Positions 12,301 through 23,100 of a DNA stretch of 64,000 bases are shown here, in pieces. The DNA comes from Chondrosia reniformis. Taxonomy: Eukaryota; Porifera; Demospongiae; Chondrillida; Chondrillidae. The stretch's first letter is position 1. Each line of letters begins with the position of its first letter. The translations under genes and the position numbers were made by a program. Location: positions 7,116,401 to 7,180,400 of the forward strand of contig OX359192.1 of NCBI GenBank assembly GCA_947172415.1, given 5' to 3'. The notes below the pieces were generated by a model. That model worked only from the letters and a program-made list of their open reading frames with translations, did not search any database and was not told where the DNA came from.

Positions 12301-15300
12301 TGTACATTTGGTCAAACTGTTCAGCTGAAGAATTGAGGATGTTTAGAGTGCATAATAAATCATATTGCCTGCATGATGACATGGAACAGATGATGCCAAA
12401 AATTCTTCCTGGCTTTATTTATGATTTAAACTACCAATGTGTATCAAGATATGGTTCAGATTATTCAGCTGATCTTTGCAGTGAACATAATAATGTAATT
12501 TTAAACACTTTTAAATTACAAATATAAGTATTTTTAAATTACTAGTTAAAATAGTTGAAATTCCAAGAATAATCATTTCCTGAATACATGGATCATATAA
12601 GGCTTAGGAAGTACATATGTATTTAAAATAGACTGTTTCCTATTACTTAGGGAATACCTTTAGAGCTTTTGGATGTGGGTATATATTATGTAAGTTCATG
12701 TTTTTCCTGATATAGGATATTTGTAATTCTTTTTATTGTGGAAAAAGAACAGGTGATATGCAAGTTTGTAAGACATCCCATTCACCTGCCATGGACGGTA
12801 CAGCCTGTGGAATTGATAAGGCAGGCAATGTTTACATTCATCATCATACTGTACATGTATTATCATTCAAAAATTGTATAGGTCTGCTTTCGTGGTTCTT
12901 GTGTGGAGAATTTCACAGCTAGTGAATTAGGATCAGTTAATGGAGGTTGGGGAAATTGGATTATATGGAAGCCCTGTTCGTATAGCTGTGGTGTAGGTAT
13001 TGAATGTTGGATCAGACACTGCAACAGACCAAGGTAACTAAATCAAGTCTATTTGCTGTACCAAGTTTTGTAACCATTTTCATTTGAATGTTAGTCCTAG
13101 AAACAAAGGAAGATTTTGTGAAGGTCCAGAGATCAAATGTGAAATATGTAAAAATAAAGACTGCCCAACAGAAGATGATAGATGGAATCAGCAATGTCAA
13201 GCATATAACAATCCCTTCAATGGAGTAGTATACAGTTGGAAAAAGTACACACGTATGTGTGTATGCATATGTACTCTATATATATATAAGCATCTATTGA
13301 ATTCAAAAGATACACAATATATTATATAAAGGTTACCAGGGGAATTAAATGAAGGGTAGATATTTAAAGAAACAACCACATTATCCAGGAGGGAAAGAAG
13401 TAAAAAAGATTCTCACAAAAACTTTAATGCAGGCATATACATGTATATGGCAAGGACTCACAAAAAATCAAGAAGAAAACAATTCCAGGATCAAGAAGCC
13501 TGCAGACAAAGATTCCTAGCATCACTGATGAAGTGTAGAGTTCCAAGAAACAGCTCTCTGTTCCAGTGGAGAAGAGAAATAAAAGGAAAACACTTTTGTA
13601 TCCTCATCCAAAGCTCTCACTAGGTTTAGTTCCCAGTAGGCCTTTACGTACTTTAATGTAGATGTAAATTTAAGAAAACTGGTGTATTGATTATTCATAC
13701 ACATGTATATATACATGTATGTGTCAACCTGTCCACTTACTGTATTTACTGTAAGTATTGAGAATGTTGATTGGTCATTTAGAATTGGGAAATGGCCATA
13801 TGAAATACATACTATATTAGTAAATATAACAGATGACATACGTACTTATGTATTCTTATATATTGCTTACTTAGGTAGTTCAGAAGTCCCTTGCAGTCTT
13901 GTGTGCCTTGCAGAAAATGAAAACTTCTATGCTGTTCTAGGCATCCTAAATGATGGAACACACTGCCAGCCAAATCCAAAAGATTCCAAGCAGATGGGAA
14001 TTTGTATAACTGGAAAATGCCATGTACGTAAGTCTTGCTCTAAGTTGTTTGGGAGTTTTAAACATGTGATCTATATTTAAGCTGTACGTGTAATATGAAG
14101 TAACATAATTAGAAACAACAAGTAAAAGGTATGCTAATTAACTTTATTGCTTAAGGTCATGGGGTGTGATATGAAGCTCAATTCACATGCAGTGGAGGAT
14201 AAATGTGGAGTGTGTAATGGGGATGGATCAACTTGTAAAGATATAACGAAAAATTTACACTGGCGGTGCCCAGGGCTTAGTGAGTTTCATCTGGTGTACA
14301 GCTTCTGATCCACATACACTTAACAAGGTGATTTTTTCCTAGGTTTTGGCTACCACACTGGATTCATCCTCTCTAAAGGGACTAGGGGTATTAAAATAAC
14401 CAAACCAGCTCCTAGTGGCAATGTATTTCTAGGTATGTTAACATTACAAATTTCATGTGTTCTCCTAGGGGTGGGCTGCTTTAGTTAATGGATTTTTAAC
14501 TGCTGTAAATACACATACGTATACACTATATATATACACCATTATACACTCCTTCCTTTTAGCACTGTATTACAATGGAGTGTATTACCTTAATGGTAAC
14601 CAAAGGGTCTCAATAGAAAAATCTATTCTGATAGCAGGTACCACATTTAGTTATCTCCGTGATTCCAATACTAATCATGAAACCCTGACAGCTGATGGAC
14701 CCCTTGATTCTGAAGTGGAAATAAGGGTACGTATGTAAAGAGTTTCTTATTTTGGCATGTAAAGAATGAATGTACATATTATACAAGATAAAAAAAGTAA
14801 ACTGAACTATGTATATATATGTACTTGGCTTCAAATTGATAGACATAGTTTACACTGTAAATACTTTGAATATCATTGCCACAGATTCTATGTGGAAGAT
14901 GGGCTAATATACGGTATTCATTGTTTAATATTAAGCCAATTGATTCGACTACAACTCCAGCATCATCTAGTACGACTAAAGGTCATGCTTCATCATCAGT
15001 CAATGAGGCAGTTGTTTCATCCACTGTGTCCCCAACCACATCAGCAGTTTCAGGAGTATTCCAACCATCATCATCTACATCAGTAAAAACCTCACCAACA
15101 CAATCAACCTCACCATCACCATCAGCTTCACCAACACCATCCACCTCACCAACACAATCAACCCCACCAACCCCACCAACCCCACCAACCCCACCAACCC
15201 CACCAACCCCACCAACCCCACCAACCCCATCAACACCATCAACACCATCAACACCTCCCCCTTGTGAGTTAATAGTAGATTTATGATGCAATTCATTTCA

Positions 15301-16304
15301 AGTTTAAATGAGATTTCTTTAATCAGCCACCTCACATGTGTTCTCTCTTCACATAGACATGTATATACATATGATAAGCATCACTGGAATGATATACCCC
15401 AAACCAACCAAGTGACCACAGTCTAATCTTGGCTGGGGGACAGAAGTCCTATTAAATTGGCAACCAGTGATTGCCTCCCAGTCATACAAGATGGAAAAAA
15501 ACATAGACAGTTGTTTTGCCCTCATTTGGGCTCATTAGTGTGGCACATTTCAATGATGCGCATTTGAATGACTGCTCTCACTTATTAGTCCACCACAAGT
15601 GCAACACTTGTGGTTTCATAAAAAGTGAAGGAAAAAAATCATCAAAGAACTACAGACAGCTGTTTTGCCATCATTTGGACTCATCCATGTGGCACACTTC
15701 AATGCAATTTTGGTTTCATAATAAGTGAAGGTGGAGGCTACAGTGTAAGTGAGACTGAGCGCTCACAATGAATTAGGGGAGTTAATTGCACTGAGCCACA
15801 AAGGCCATGATGATAAGCAAAATAATCACCGAAACGTGTGAGCATTCAGTTTCTCTTAAACTGTAGCTTCCACCTTCACTTATTATGAAACCAAAATTGC
15901 ATTGAAGTGTGCCACATGGATGAGTCCAAATGATGGCAAAACAGCTGTCTGTAGTTCTTTGATGATTTTTTTCCATCTTGTATGACTGGGAGGCAATCAC
16001 TGGTTGCCCATTTAATAGGACTTCAATCCCCCAGCCAAGATTAGATTGTGGTCACTTGGCTGGTTTGGGGTAATACGTTCCAGTCATAATTTTGCTTATC
16101 ATCATAGCCTTTGCACGAGCTCAGTGTAATTAATTCCCCTAGAGTACAATGTCATGTATTTTCAGCTCATTTCATTGTACATATACAGGTGACTGCAGGG
16201 ATAACTTACCTAAGTTTACCTGCAATATGTATCTAAAAAAAGGCCTATGCTCTGGAGGAATCTATAGAAGACTTTGTTGTCGTACCTGTACCTGTAAAAG
16301 CTGA
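9313..16304 (+). CDS. ADAMTS-like secreted metalloprotease with two sushi domains (copy 1)
   Basis: ADAMTS proteins are secreted zinc proteases that cut extracellular matrix. Domain order seen: signal peptide (9313-9375, hydrophobic LSFLLFSVVL); prodomain (exons 9313-9490, 9560-9846, 9914-10034); two sushi/CCP domains (10363-10551 and 10632-10805, each with four cysteines); a basic furin-like site KSKR near 10880; metalloprotease domain (about 10864-12360) with the complete zinc motif HEIGHTLGMSHD split by an intron (exon ends at about 11934, next begins at about 12197) and a Met-turn YIMSA; disintegrin-like region (about 12400-12920); one TSP1 repeat (WGNWIIW, CSYSCGVG, about 12930-13110); Cys-rich region (to about 14240, with DKCGVCNGDGSTC); spacer (14340-14930); a Ser/Thr/Pro-rich linker with (PPT)n at 15163-15230; and a last exon at 16192-16304 holding a seven-cysteine PLAC-like tail ending CTCKS. 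No frame break was seen. Sushi domains ahead of the protease are not usual in ADAMTS. Exon edges in the spacer are approximate. Confidence 0.85.
10128..10275. mobile_element. Short terminal-inverted-repeat element in ADAMTS copy 1 intron
   Basis: The ends are inverted copies: TTATCTTTTGAAAGGATC on the left and, read on the other strand, TTATCTTTTGAAAGGGTC on the right, about 147 bases apart. The inside contains a small hairpin (GACCCTGAGGGTC) but no coding capacity. The matching intron of ADAMTS copy 2 (20848-20910) is only 63 bases and lacks it, so it was probably inserted after the copies separated. Confidence 0.7.
13447..13702 (+). repeat. SINE-like dispersed repeat, copy 3 (ADAMTS copy 1 intron)
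   Basis: This is a more diverged member of the family, with CAAGGACTCACA at its start, TCCTCATCCAAAGCTCTCAC, TTTAGTTCCCAGTAGG, and GGTGTATTGATTATTCAT at its end. The duplicated AGATTCC blocks near 13480-13520 suggest an internal repeat. It lies in the intron between the Cys-rich region exons. Confidence 0.8.
15373..16142. mobile_element. Fold-back element pair (nested inverted repeat) in the last intron of ADAMTS copy 1
   Basis: Segment 15774-16142 begins TAGGGGAGTTAATTGCACTG and ends with its inverse (CAGTGTAATTAATTCCCCTA). The inversion continues inward through GATGATAAGCAAAAT, giving ends of about 55 bases: a MITE-like element. The left half, 15373-15772, is a long inverted match to the right half: CCAAGATTAGA, CAATCACTGGTTGCC, CATCTTGTATGACTGGG and TTTCATAATAAGTGAAGGTG occur in opposite orientation. 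Two copies in opposite orientation, one partly deleted, would explain this. The transcript of the host gene could fold into a long hairpin here. Confidence 0.8.
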
Positions 16305-16784
16305 TAACCATGTAAAAGTAAACCATCACAGTAAGACAGTATCAGAAAGGATCCAGATATTTGCACAACTTTGCTACATATTCAAAATCTATTTCTTAGT
16401 TACCTTTAAAACTTATATATACATTTCATGTAGCCTAGAGTAATGACTTGAACTTTAACAAGGTACATTATTAATTGATCAATACTTATATTTAAATATT
16501 GAATGAGATTTGCATCCATTCAATAATGCTTACCTTACACCTTATACCTTATTGTGTGATTTATATTGTGTATTGCTGGCAAAACTGAATAATTATCAAT
16601 GCATTTTATAGCATGAACTGATCAATGTAGATGGACATTTAAACTTATTAATTTTTTGAAAGCACACACACAAAATGTTGTTATATAGACCTCCTATATG
16701 GAGATAATAGTGCAAGTTACAAAATACCATAGTCTGACGAAATTAATATTGCAAAATAATCGATGTATAATGAAAAATTCAAAG

Positions 16785-17000
16785 TTATGATTGCACAATT
16801 GTAACAATGTGATTCACCAACACCCATAAGTTGCTGCCTCGTTTGCAAAAGAAGATCATCCTTTTGCTATGACATGTTAACGCTCTTCGTCTTATGATCT
16901 TCATCTCATCTATATAGGTCCTGTTAAATTCCTTGCAATGGACTTGGTACACTACCCCTCTCTTCTTATTCTCTGGAGTACACATCATGCAGAATACATC
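16785..17000 (-). pseudogene. Decayed GIY-YIG endonuclease domain, Penelope-like element relic
   Basis: Read on the minus strand, this short frame contains CTPENKKRGVVYQVHCKE and NRTYIDEMKIIRRRAL. The spacing GVVYxVxCKxCxRxYIGETxRxLxxRLxEH is the usual N-terminal half of the GIY-YIG nuclease carried by Penelope-like retroelements. Decay is visible: the expected second cysteine is F, the GET is DEM, and the C-terminal half is not recognisable. No reverse transcriptase frame remains beside it. Identification rests on this motif alone. Confidence 0.55.
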
Positions 17001-17631
17001 TTTCTTTTTTTCCTTTTTTGTTTTACTTTGTTATGCAAAAATTTACAAGAGTATACTGAATGCTTATTGATGGATGCATCTGTGTTAAGCTTGCCTTAAT
17101 ACCGATCTTTCAAATTTTATATACCAATCACATCACTCTTTCTTACTCCTGAAGTCTCAAGCTCAGAACACTTGTCAACTTAGTACATATGTATAAAATG
17201 TATACGTATAACCGTACAGTTATATCTAAGCATGATCTTAGGACTCTGTTAACCTTTCAACAAAGTCCAAGCATTCTCCAGCCAAACTACTGATTCGCAA
17301 CCTTATAACTGAGCAATATAAATCTACTGACCATATGCACAAAGAATACTTGCATGGCAGAGGCATACATGTACATCTTACATGTACAAACTATTAAATC
17401 TAAATCTAGTTCAACATTGTTTCAATTCTAGTTATTATTCATTGGGCATCGCAAGCTTGAATGATCTAGTGTAAATTGACACAATCTAAGCGGAAGAGAA
17501 ATGTTTATTAATACGTTTTCTTTAAAAATTGAAGTTATTTGGTTCCCTTCTTGTTCACTTTGTATGTACTTGTTTGTTTTGTCTAATTATTTACAACTTT
17601 GTTGTTACTCCTAACTATCTTTCTATCTCTA

Positions 17632-17847
17632 AGTCTTAAAAGTGTTTTTGGGTGACAGGACACCTGTCTTCCTGCGCATGCCTTCAAGTGTGGTGCAGGT
17701 GTCTTTATTGATCACACTTGAAAGGATTTGATAGCGTTTATACTTCTAAAGTCATGTGTGACTATCAAAAGATATATTAGCTAGCTATATGTACATGATG
17801 CTATACTTTCTATGGCTATAGACTTGGAATGTCTCACGATGGAGGAT
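17632..17847 (+). pseudogene. Relic of a third ADAMTS copy: intron plus start of the zinc-motif exon
   Basis: Bases 17632-17847 match 11995-12222 of ADAMTS copy 1, including intron sequence (TTTTTGGGTGACAGGACACC, GTGTCTTTATTGATCACACTT, AGATATATTAGCTAG), the acceptor (TTTCTATGGCTATA), and the first exon bases coding LGMSHD. The match then stops. There are several small insertions and deletions and no neighbouring protease exons, so this is a decayed fragment and not a usable exon. Confidence 0.8.
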
Positions 17848-18347
17848 AACACACCACATAAATATATAGTGTTGAAGCACATAGACATCCTATATGGAGA
17901 TAATACGTACATATGTACGTATATTATAAGAACATACCATGTTATATATACGTATGTATCATGTGTTGCTGTGTCGTGTATATGCACATCATTCTGCAAA
18001 TAGAACCAGCGATCAATGACTTATTCAATTAAAGTGAAGCAATTAATCTATATAATACAGTCAACCAGGCTACTATAAAATGATATATATATCTATAATG
18101 TCATCACTATGTATTATATAGTTGTGTCTTTTAGCCTAAGGGAATCTGTATTAATATGTACTGCATATATAGTCAATCAATTCTATATAAAAATAGAGTA
18201 GCAGCTGCAAAGTAGATATCACCATTATATCATGTGAACCTTACAAAACATCCCTAATAAGTGATTCCAACTTCCATGCACCTTATCAAGAAACCCCACA
18301 TCTGGATAGCATGCAGGTGTTATTTGTGCATGGGTTCTTTATAGATA

Positions 18348-18524
18348 CAGTGGAATCTCATTATAGTGAAGCTCAATGGGGACCAAAATTAGTTCCTTAT
18401 ATTGAATATTCACTATATTGAATGTATACAATAGTATACAACTTTTGCTGGGGCTAGCAAAGTACGTACTTCACTATACTGAGACATTCACTATAAGTGA
18501 TTTCGTTATAATGAGATTCTACTG
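18348..18524. mobile_element. Pogo/Tigger-type short inverted-repeat element
   Basis: The element begins CAGTGGAATCTCATTATAGT and ends with its inverse (ATAATGAGATTCTACTG), flanked on each side by TA, the usual mariner/pogo target duplication. It is 177 bases long, has sub-terminal inverted stretches (TTCACTATA) and lacks any transposase frame. Confidence 0.85.
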
Positions 18525-20118
18525 TATATCTATATGCTTATTTGAAATTCAGATGTCGATGCCTTTTATGAAACAATAACTATAGGCATATATACCACCA
18601 TGTACAATTTCTAAAAACGAATGAAGGTATATAGTATATAACTTACCAAAAGAAATCATAGGTGTAATTTAAAATTCATTTACAATTGCAAAATTTGCAT
18701 GCTTGTGCAATTTTATACTACAAGAATGGGGTATGTAACAAATTCATGATTCATGCAATACAGTATGTGTACATATATATACATATAAGATGAACATGGT
18801 TATGAGGGCACTTTCTATACGATCTAAGTAAGCCATAGTTGTAATTTTCTGAGTTTTTTATTTAGAGGTAGTATGACTGTTACATTTTCTATTTAGTTCT
18901 TCTATGGCTGTCTAAACTTTTACCAAATAAGGATACAATGAGAGGAAGAGAAAGCATATAGTCAAGTGAAGCCAATACCACTGTAACCTTTCATCTTCAT
19001 TATACAGATTTGTCAGCAAACACATATATACGTACACGTAAACTGATCTCTGGGTACTATATGCAGTATAGGATTAGGATTAGGATTAGGATTTTATGCA
19101 TGCGCAATAAATTATATTTTACATGTCTATATTCTGTTATATATATAGTGAGAAGGTAAAACTTTATCTGTACCATATAATATATAAAATAAATGTATAC
19201 ATGTATTTTGGTGGTTTCCTAACTTCATTACTTAAATGACATATCTAGACGCTTAATCAAACTTTTCACACTAAAATCACCATATGATTAAAGATAAATG
19301 GCATATGTGTCAGCTTCTCAATATTGGTGTTGTCACATGTAATGTGATCTCTTACTAATCTATGGAGGAATAACTGCGGCCATATATCGATAACTAGTGT
19401 TTGAGTGAAGCTCAGATAGTGCACTTAGTAACAAAGAAGTCATACAATGTCTGGTCTATATTTGGGTAAGAATGAAACTTTATATGTTATTGTTATTGAA
19501 GTCTACAAAAGGGAGATTTGGTGTCAAGCTCTGAGAAAAGAGGCCATATTGTATATTGATATGAACTATTTGATCATTATTTTTAAATGATGACCATATA
19601 AAGTTTATCAAACATCATATATCATGTATATAACATCATACTTTTCATCTTTTAAATGGTTAACCAAGAACTTAAATCAGATACCTATGTATATGTCATA
19701 TCTAATATGCACTTGCATCAATTGAGTGAACAATTGCTGGGTTTCAATATTAAAAGTATATATACACCTAGAGGTGTATGTTTTGCATTTACTATATTAT
19801 TATTTCACATTACAAAATGTTTGTGAAGCAAGCAATGTGCTTTCATGTTAAATTTTTGGAAGTTTTCTAAATCATCCATGACATGATAACTCAGCAATGG
19901 TTAATATATACTTACGTATGTCAACATACCATTCCTTGATCTATTGCTATGAAGTTACAATTGAGTTAGAAGTATCATATATATGAGATGATCACATACT
20001 GTCCTATACCCTATACTGTATGGGTTCTAATCCAATATTATCAGTGACAGGATTTCTATAAATAGTGCAGGACTGCAGCTCTACGACTAATTCAAGTACT
20101 GAAATAAAGGGGATAGAA

Positions 20119-23100
20119 ATGTGGAATAAAGCAGCAACCTTGATGAAGTTATTACTTCTTGTTGGTTGCTTATCCATCTATTCTGTCAGTGCTAACTGGG
20201 AAGAATCAACTATTGAAGACATCTTTCTCCATGATGCTGGACTGACACTTACAAGTGAAGAACTTGAAGGGGAGATTCACAGAATAGACAACAGTATGTA
20301 AAGGAGATTTATAATAGCATGTTGCACAAATTTATATATACTTATAAACCCTTTTAGACCATCCATTGCCAAGTAGGCATGCAGTGGTAAGAGTCACTAA
20401 GAGAGCCAGGAGAAGAAGAGATCTCAATGACAGTGGCATGAAGCTCTCTATGAATTTTCTTGATCAAAGCCACACGTTCCAGATGGTCCCAAACAATGGT
20501 CTCCTCTCTCCACACTACATTGTGGAGGAGGTTGGAGATGATGGAAACTTACACGAGGTGCCTAGCATAGCTCAGGACTGCTACTTTGTTCAAGAAATAG
20601 GATCAGAGTCTCTATCTGCAGTGACTGTCTGTAACTCTTCAGTGGTAGGTTCTCAGGTTTACGCTATGTATGTTTGCTGCTTGTACTGCTGACCTGGCAG
20701 TGTATACCTTCTATACACAGGAAGGATTGGTTACAGCAGATAATCACACTTTTATAATTCAACCAAGAGTTAACAATGAAGAGGAATTGATTATTTATGA
20801 AGTAGATAAGGAACACCTTCCTCATAACTATATTGAAGGGATGAAAGGTGGGCCTTTCACTTTATTCTTCCAGTTTTATCATAAACAGATTTGGGGTTCT
20901 GTTCCTGTAGGCATTCACTGTCCACCTCCTCATGATCCTGTGGATGGTTCTGTGACATGGGAAAGTAGAGGTATCATCAGGTACAGCTGTGATCCAGGAT
21001 TTTCTCTGGTAGGTGCTTCTGTTCAAATGTGCCTTTCCTCTGGAGAATGGAACGACAGCATGCCAATGTGTGCCAGTGATAGCTCTGATGGTATGACTCA
21101 CACACACAGGAACATTTAACATATAGTGAATGTGTGATGGTATCATATGCACCTATACACACTCAGATGTGTCTAGGATGAGCTGTCCCAGTTTACTCTA
21201 TCCTGATCACGGAGTTCTAAGAGTGAAAGAAGGAGAAGCTACTTATGGTTGTAAAGATGACTATGCACTGAGTGGTAACAAGAAGAGATACTGTCAAAGG
21301 AATGGAGAATGGACTGGAAGAGATCCTTCATGTGTTGAAGGTACTTGTATAGGAAGAGATATATCATTTTACATTGTCTGGAGTACAATATACATAATCT
21401 ATTAAATATATATTATCTTAATGTGAATAATTACCATCTTTATTAGATCTTTTATGGTTATTAGTCATTGTCATTAGAGTAGGGAAGAAGTATTGTCTTC
21501 CAAACCCAAACAAACAATGTTATAACTTGTAAATTACTGTAGACTTTCCACTGGAAAGAGATCTAAGGAAGAAAAGAGCATTTTTTAACCATGCTTCATT
21601 TGATTCCAAGGAGGTTATTGAACTTCTCTTTTTCTGTGATAAGCCATTGTTTACAAAACTAGGTAGCAAAAGAGCTGAAGTAGAAAAGCATGCAATGTCA
21701 GTTCTCAACTTAGTAAGTGTCTTGAAACATTCCTTTTAAAATACTTGCCAACATATTAAAGCTGGTTCTCCTTTTTCATCTAGTTTGCATCTATTATGCA
21801 AGATCCATCCTTGGGACATCCCATCTACATTAAATTAGCTAGATTGGTGATTGAGACAAGGCGTGTAAGTCCTCATATAGTAAAAAGGGAGGCATCAAAT
21901 ATTTCATATCATTACCCTTCATATTGAAATGCATATAGACTGTCCTCTCAACTTCAAGGGATGCTGATGTCTTATTGAACAATTTCTGTTCTTGGCAAGA
22001 CAGAAAGAACTTGCCAATCACTAATATTAAGCATCATGATTATGCTCTCCTGTTAACAGGGTAAGCCTTACTTTAACCTTTGAGGCTTCTTGTCTATTTG
22101 CACATTGTGGCAGTTATTAAACACCAACTCTTCCTTTATATAAATGTAGAAGAGACATCTGTATTACAGATGGTGACACCTGTTACTCTAGCACTATAGG
22201 TAAGATTTATTAATAAAGTGTTGTGCAGACTGAGGCGTGACAGTATAGTGCAGTAGACCAGGAAACTGTATACAGTACATTTTGGGACGGTTGTCCGGAC
22301 CCTGACGTTGCAATCGGTAATTAACTCATGACTACCATTTGAACAAACTTCCCACTAGAATGATGTCACCATGCATGTGGCGATAACATTTTACGATTAC
22401 CGATCGCAATGTCTGCTCTGGACAACCGACCCAAAAAGTACTGTATATAGTATTTCTCTTATTGACTTATAAGCTGTTATTTACATACTAAAGCTATATA
22501 TGTATATACGTATATACATATCTAGTCCATACATAATTATTATTTCAAAGGTTATGCAAATATTGGTGGAGTGTGTAATGGCCATCGTGCATGCGGTTTG
22601 GTGGATTATTTTGGTGTTCAATCTGGTTTTACATGTGCACATGAAACAGGGCATGGGTAGGTTGCTGTAACTTGCATGCATCATTGTACACATATATGAT
22701 GTATATACAGATAAATGATAGATAATTACTATTTTTAATCTGTATAATTACTACATACAATAAATAATAATTTGTTCATTGTTAAAGAAATATGAAACAA
22801 TAATACAATTAAAACGGCAGTGTCTCAAAACACTGCTCTAAATAATAAATCAGATAAATATTAAATAAAAATAAATTACTATTGCCATATATATTATATA
22901 ATTTATATAGACTTAGCATGAATCATGATGCCCGTAATAATCAGTGCATAAATGAAGGATTTGTGATGGCATCCACACTGGGTCCTGGAAGTGCACAGAA
23001 CATGTACAAATGGTCTGAGTGCTCAAAGAGAGAACTTCAGCAATACAGAGCTTCAGGACAAACTAGCTGCCTTCAAGAAGACCATGCTTTGAATGAACTC

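Larger units (their letters stand above)
16305..20118. other. Intergenic region between the ADAMTS-like copies
   Basis: This 3.8 kb AT-rich stretch has no intact gene that I can support. It contains the GIY-YIG relic (16785-17000), the ADAMTS intron/exon relic (17632-17847), a pogo-type short element (18348-18524), a short (GGATTA)n run at 19068-19093, and many TA/TACGTA-rich patches. The promoter of ADAMTS copy 2 must lie towards its right end. Confidence 0.6.

Noticed and set aside
14983..15335. Minus-strand Gly/Val-rich frames opposite the (PPT)n linker
   Set aside because: Low-complexity shadow of the plus-strand repeat in ADAMTS copy 1.
19068..19093. Interstitial telomere repeat (GGATTA)n
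   Set aside because: Only about four units and not the canonical TTAGGG; too short to call more than a simple repeat.
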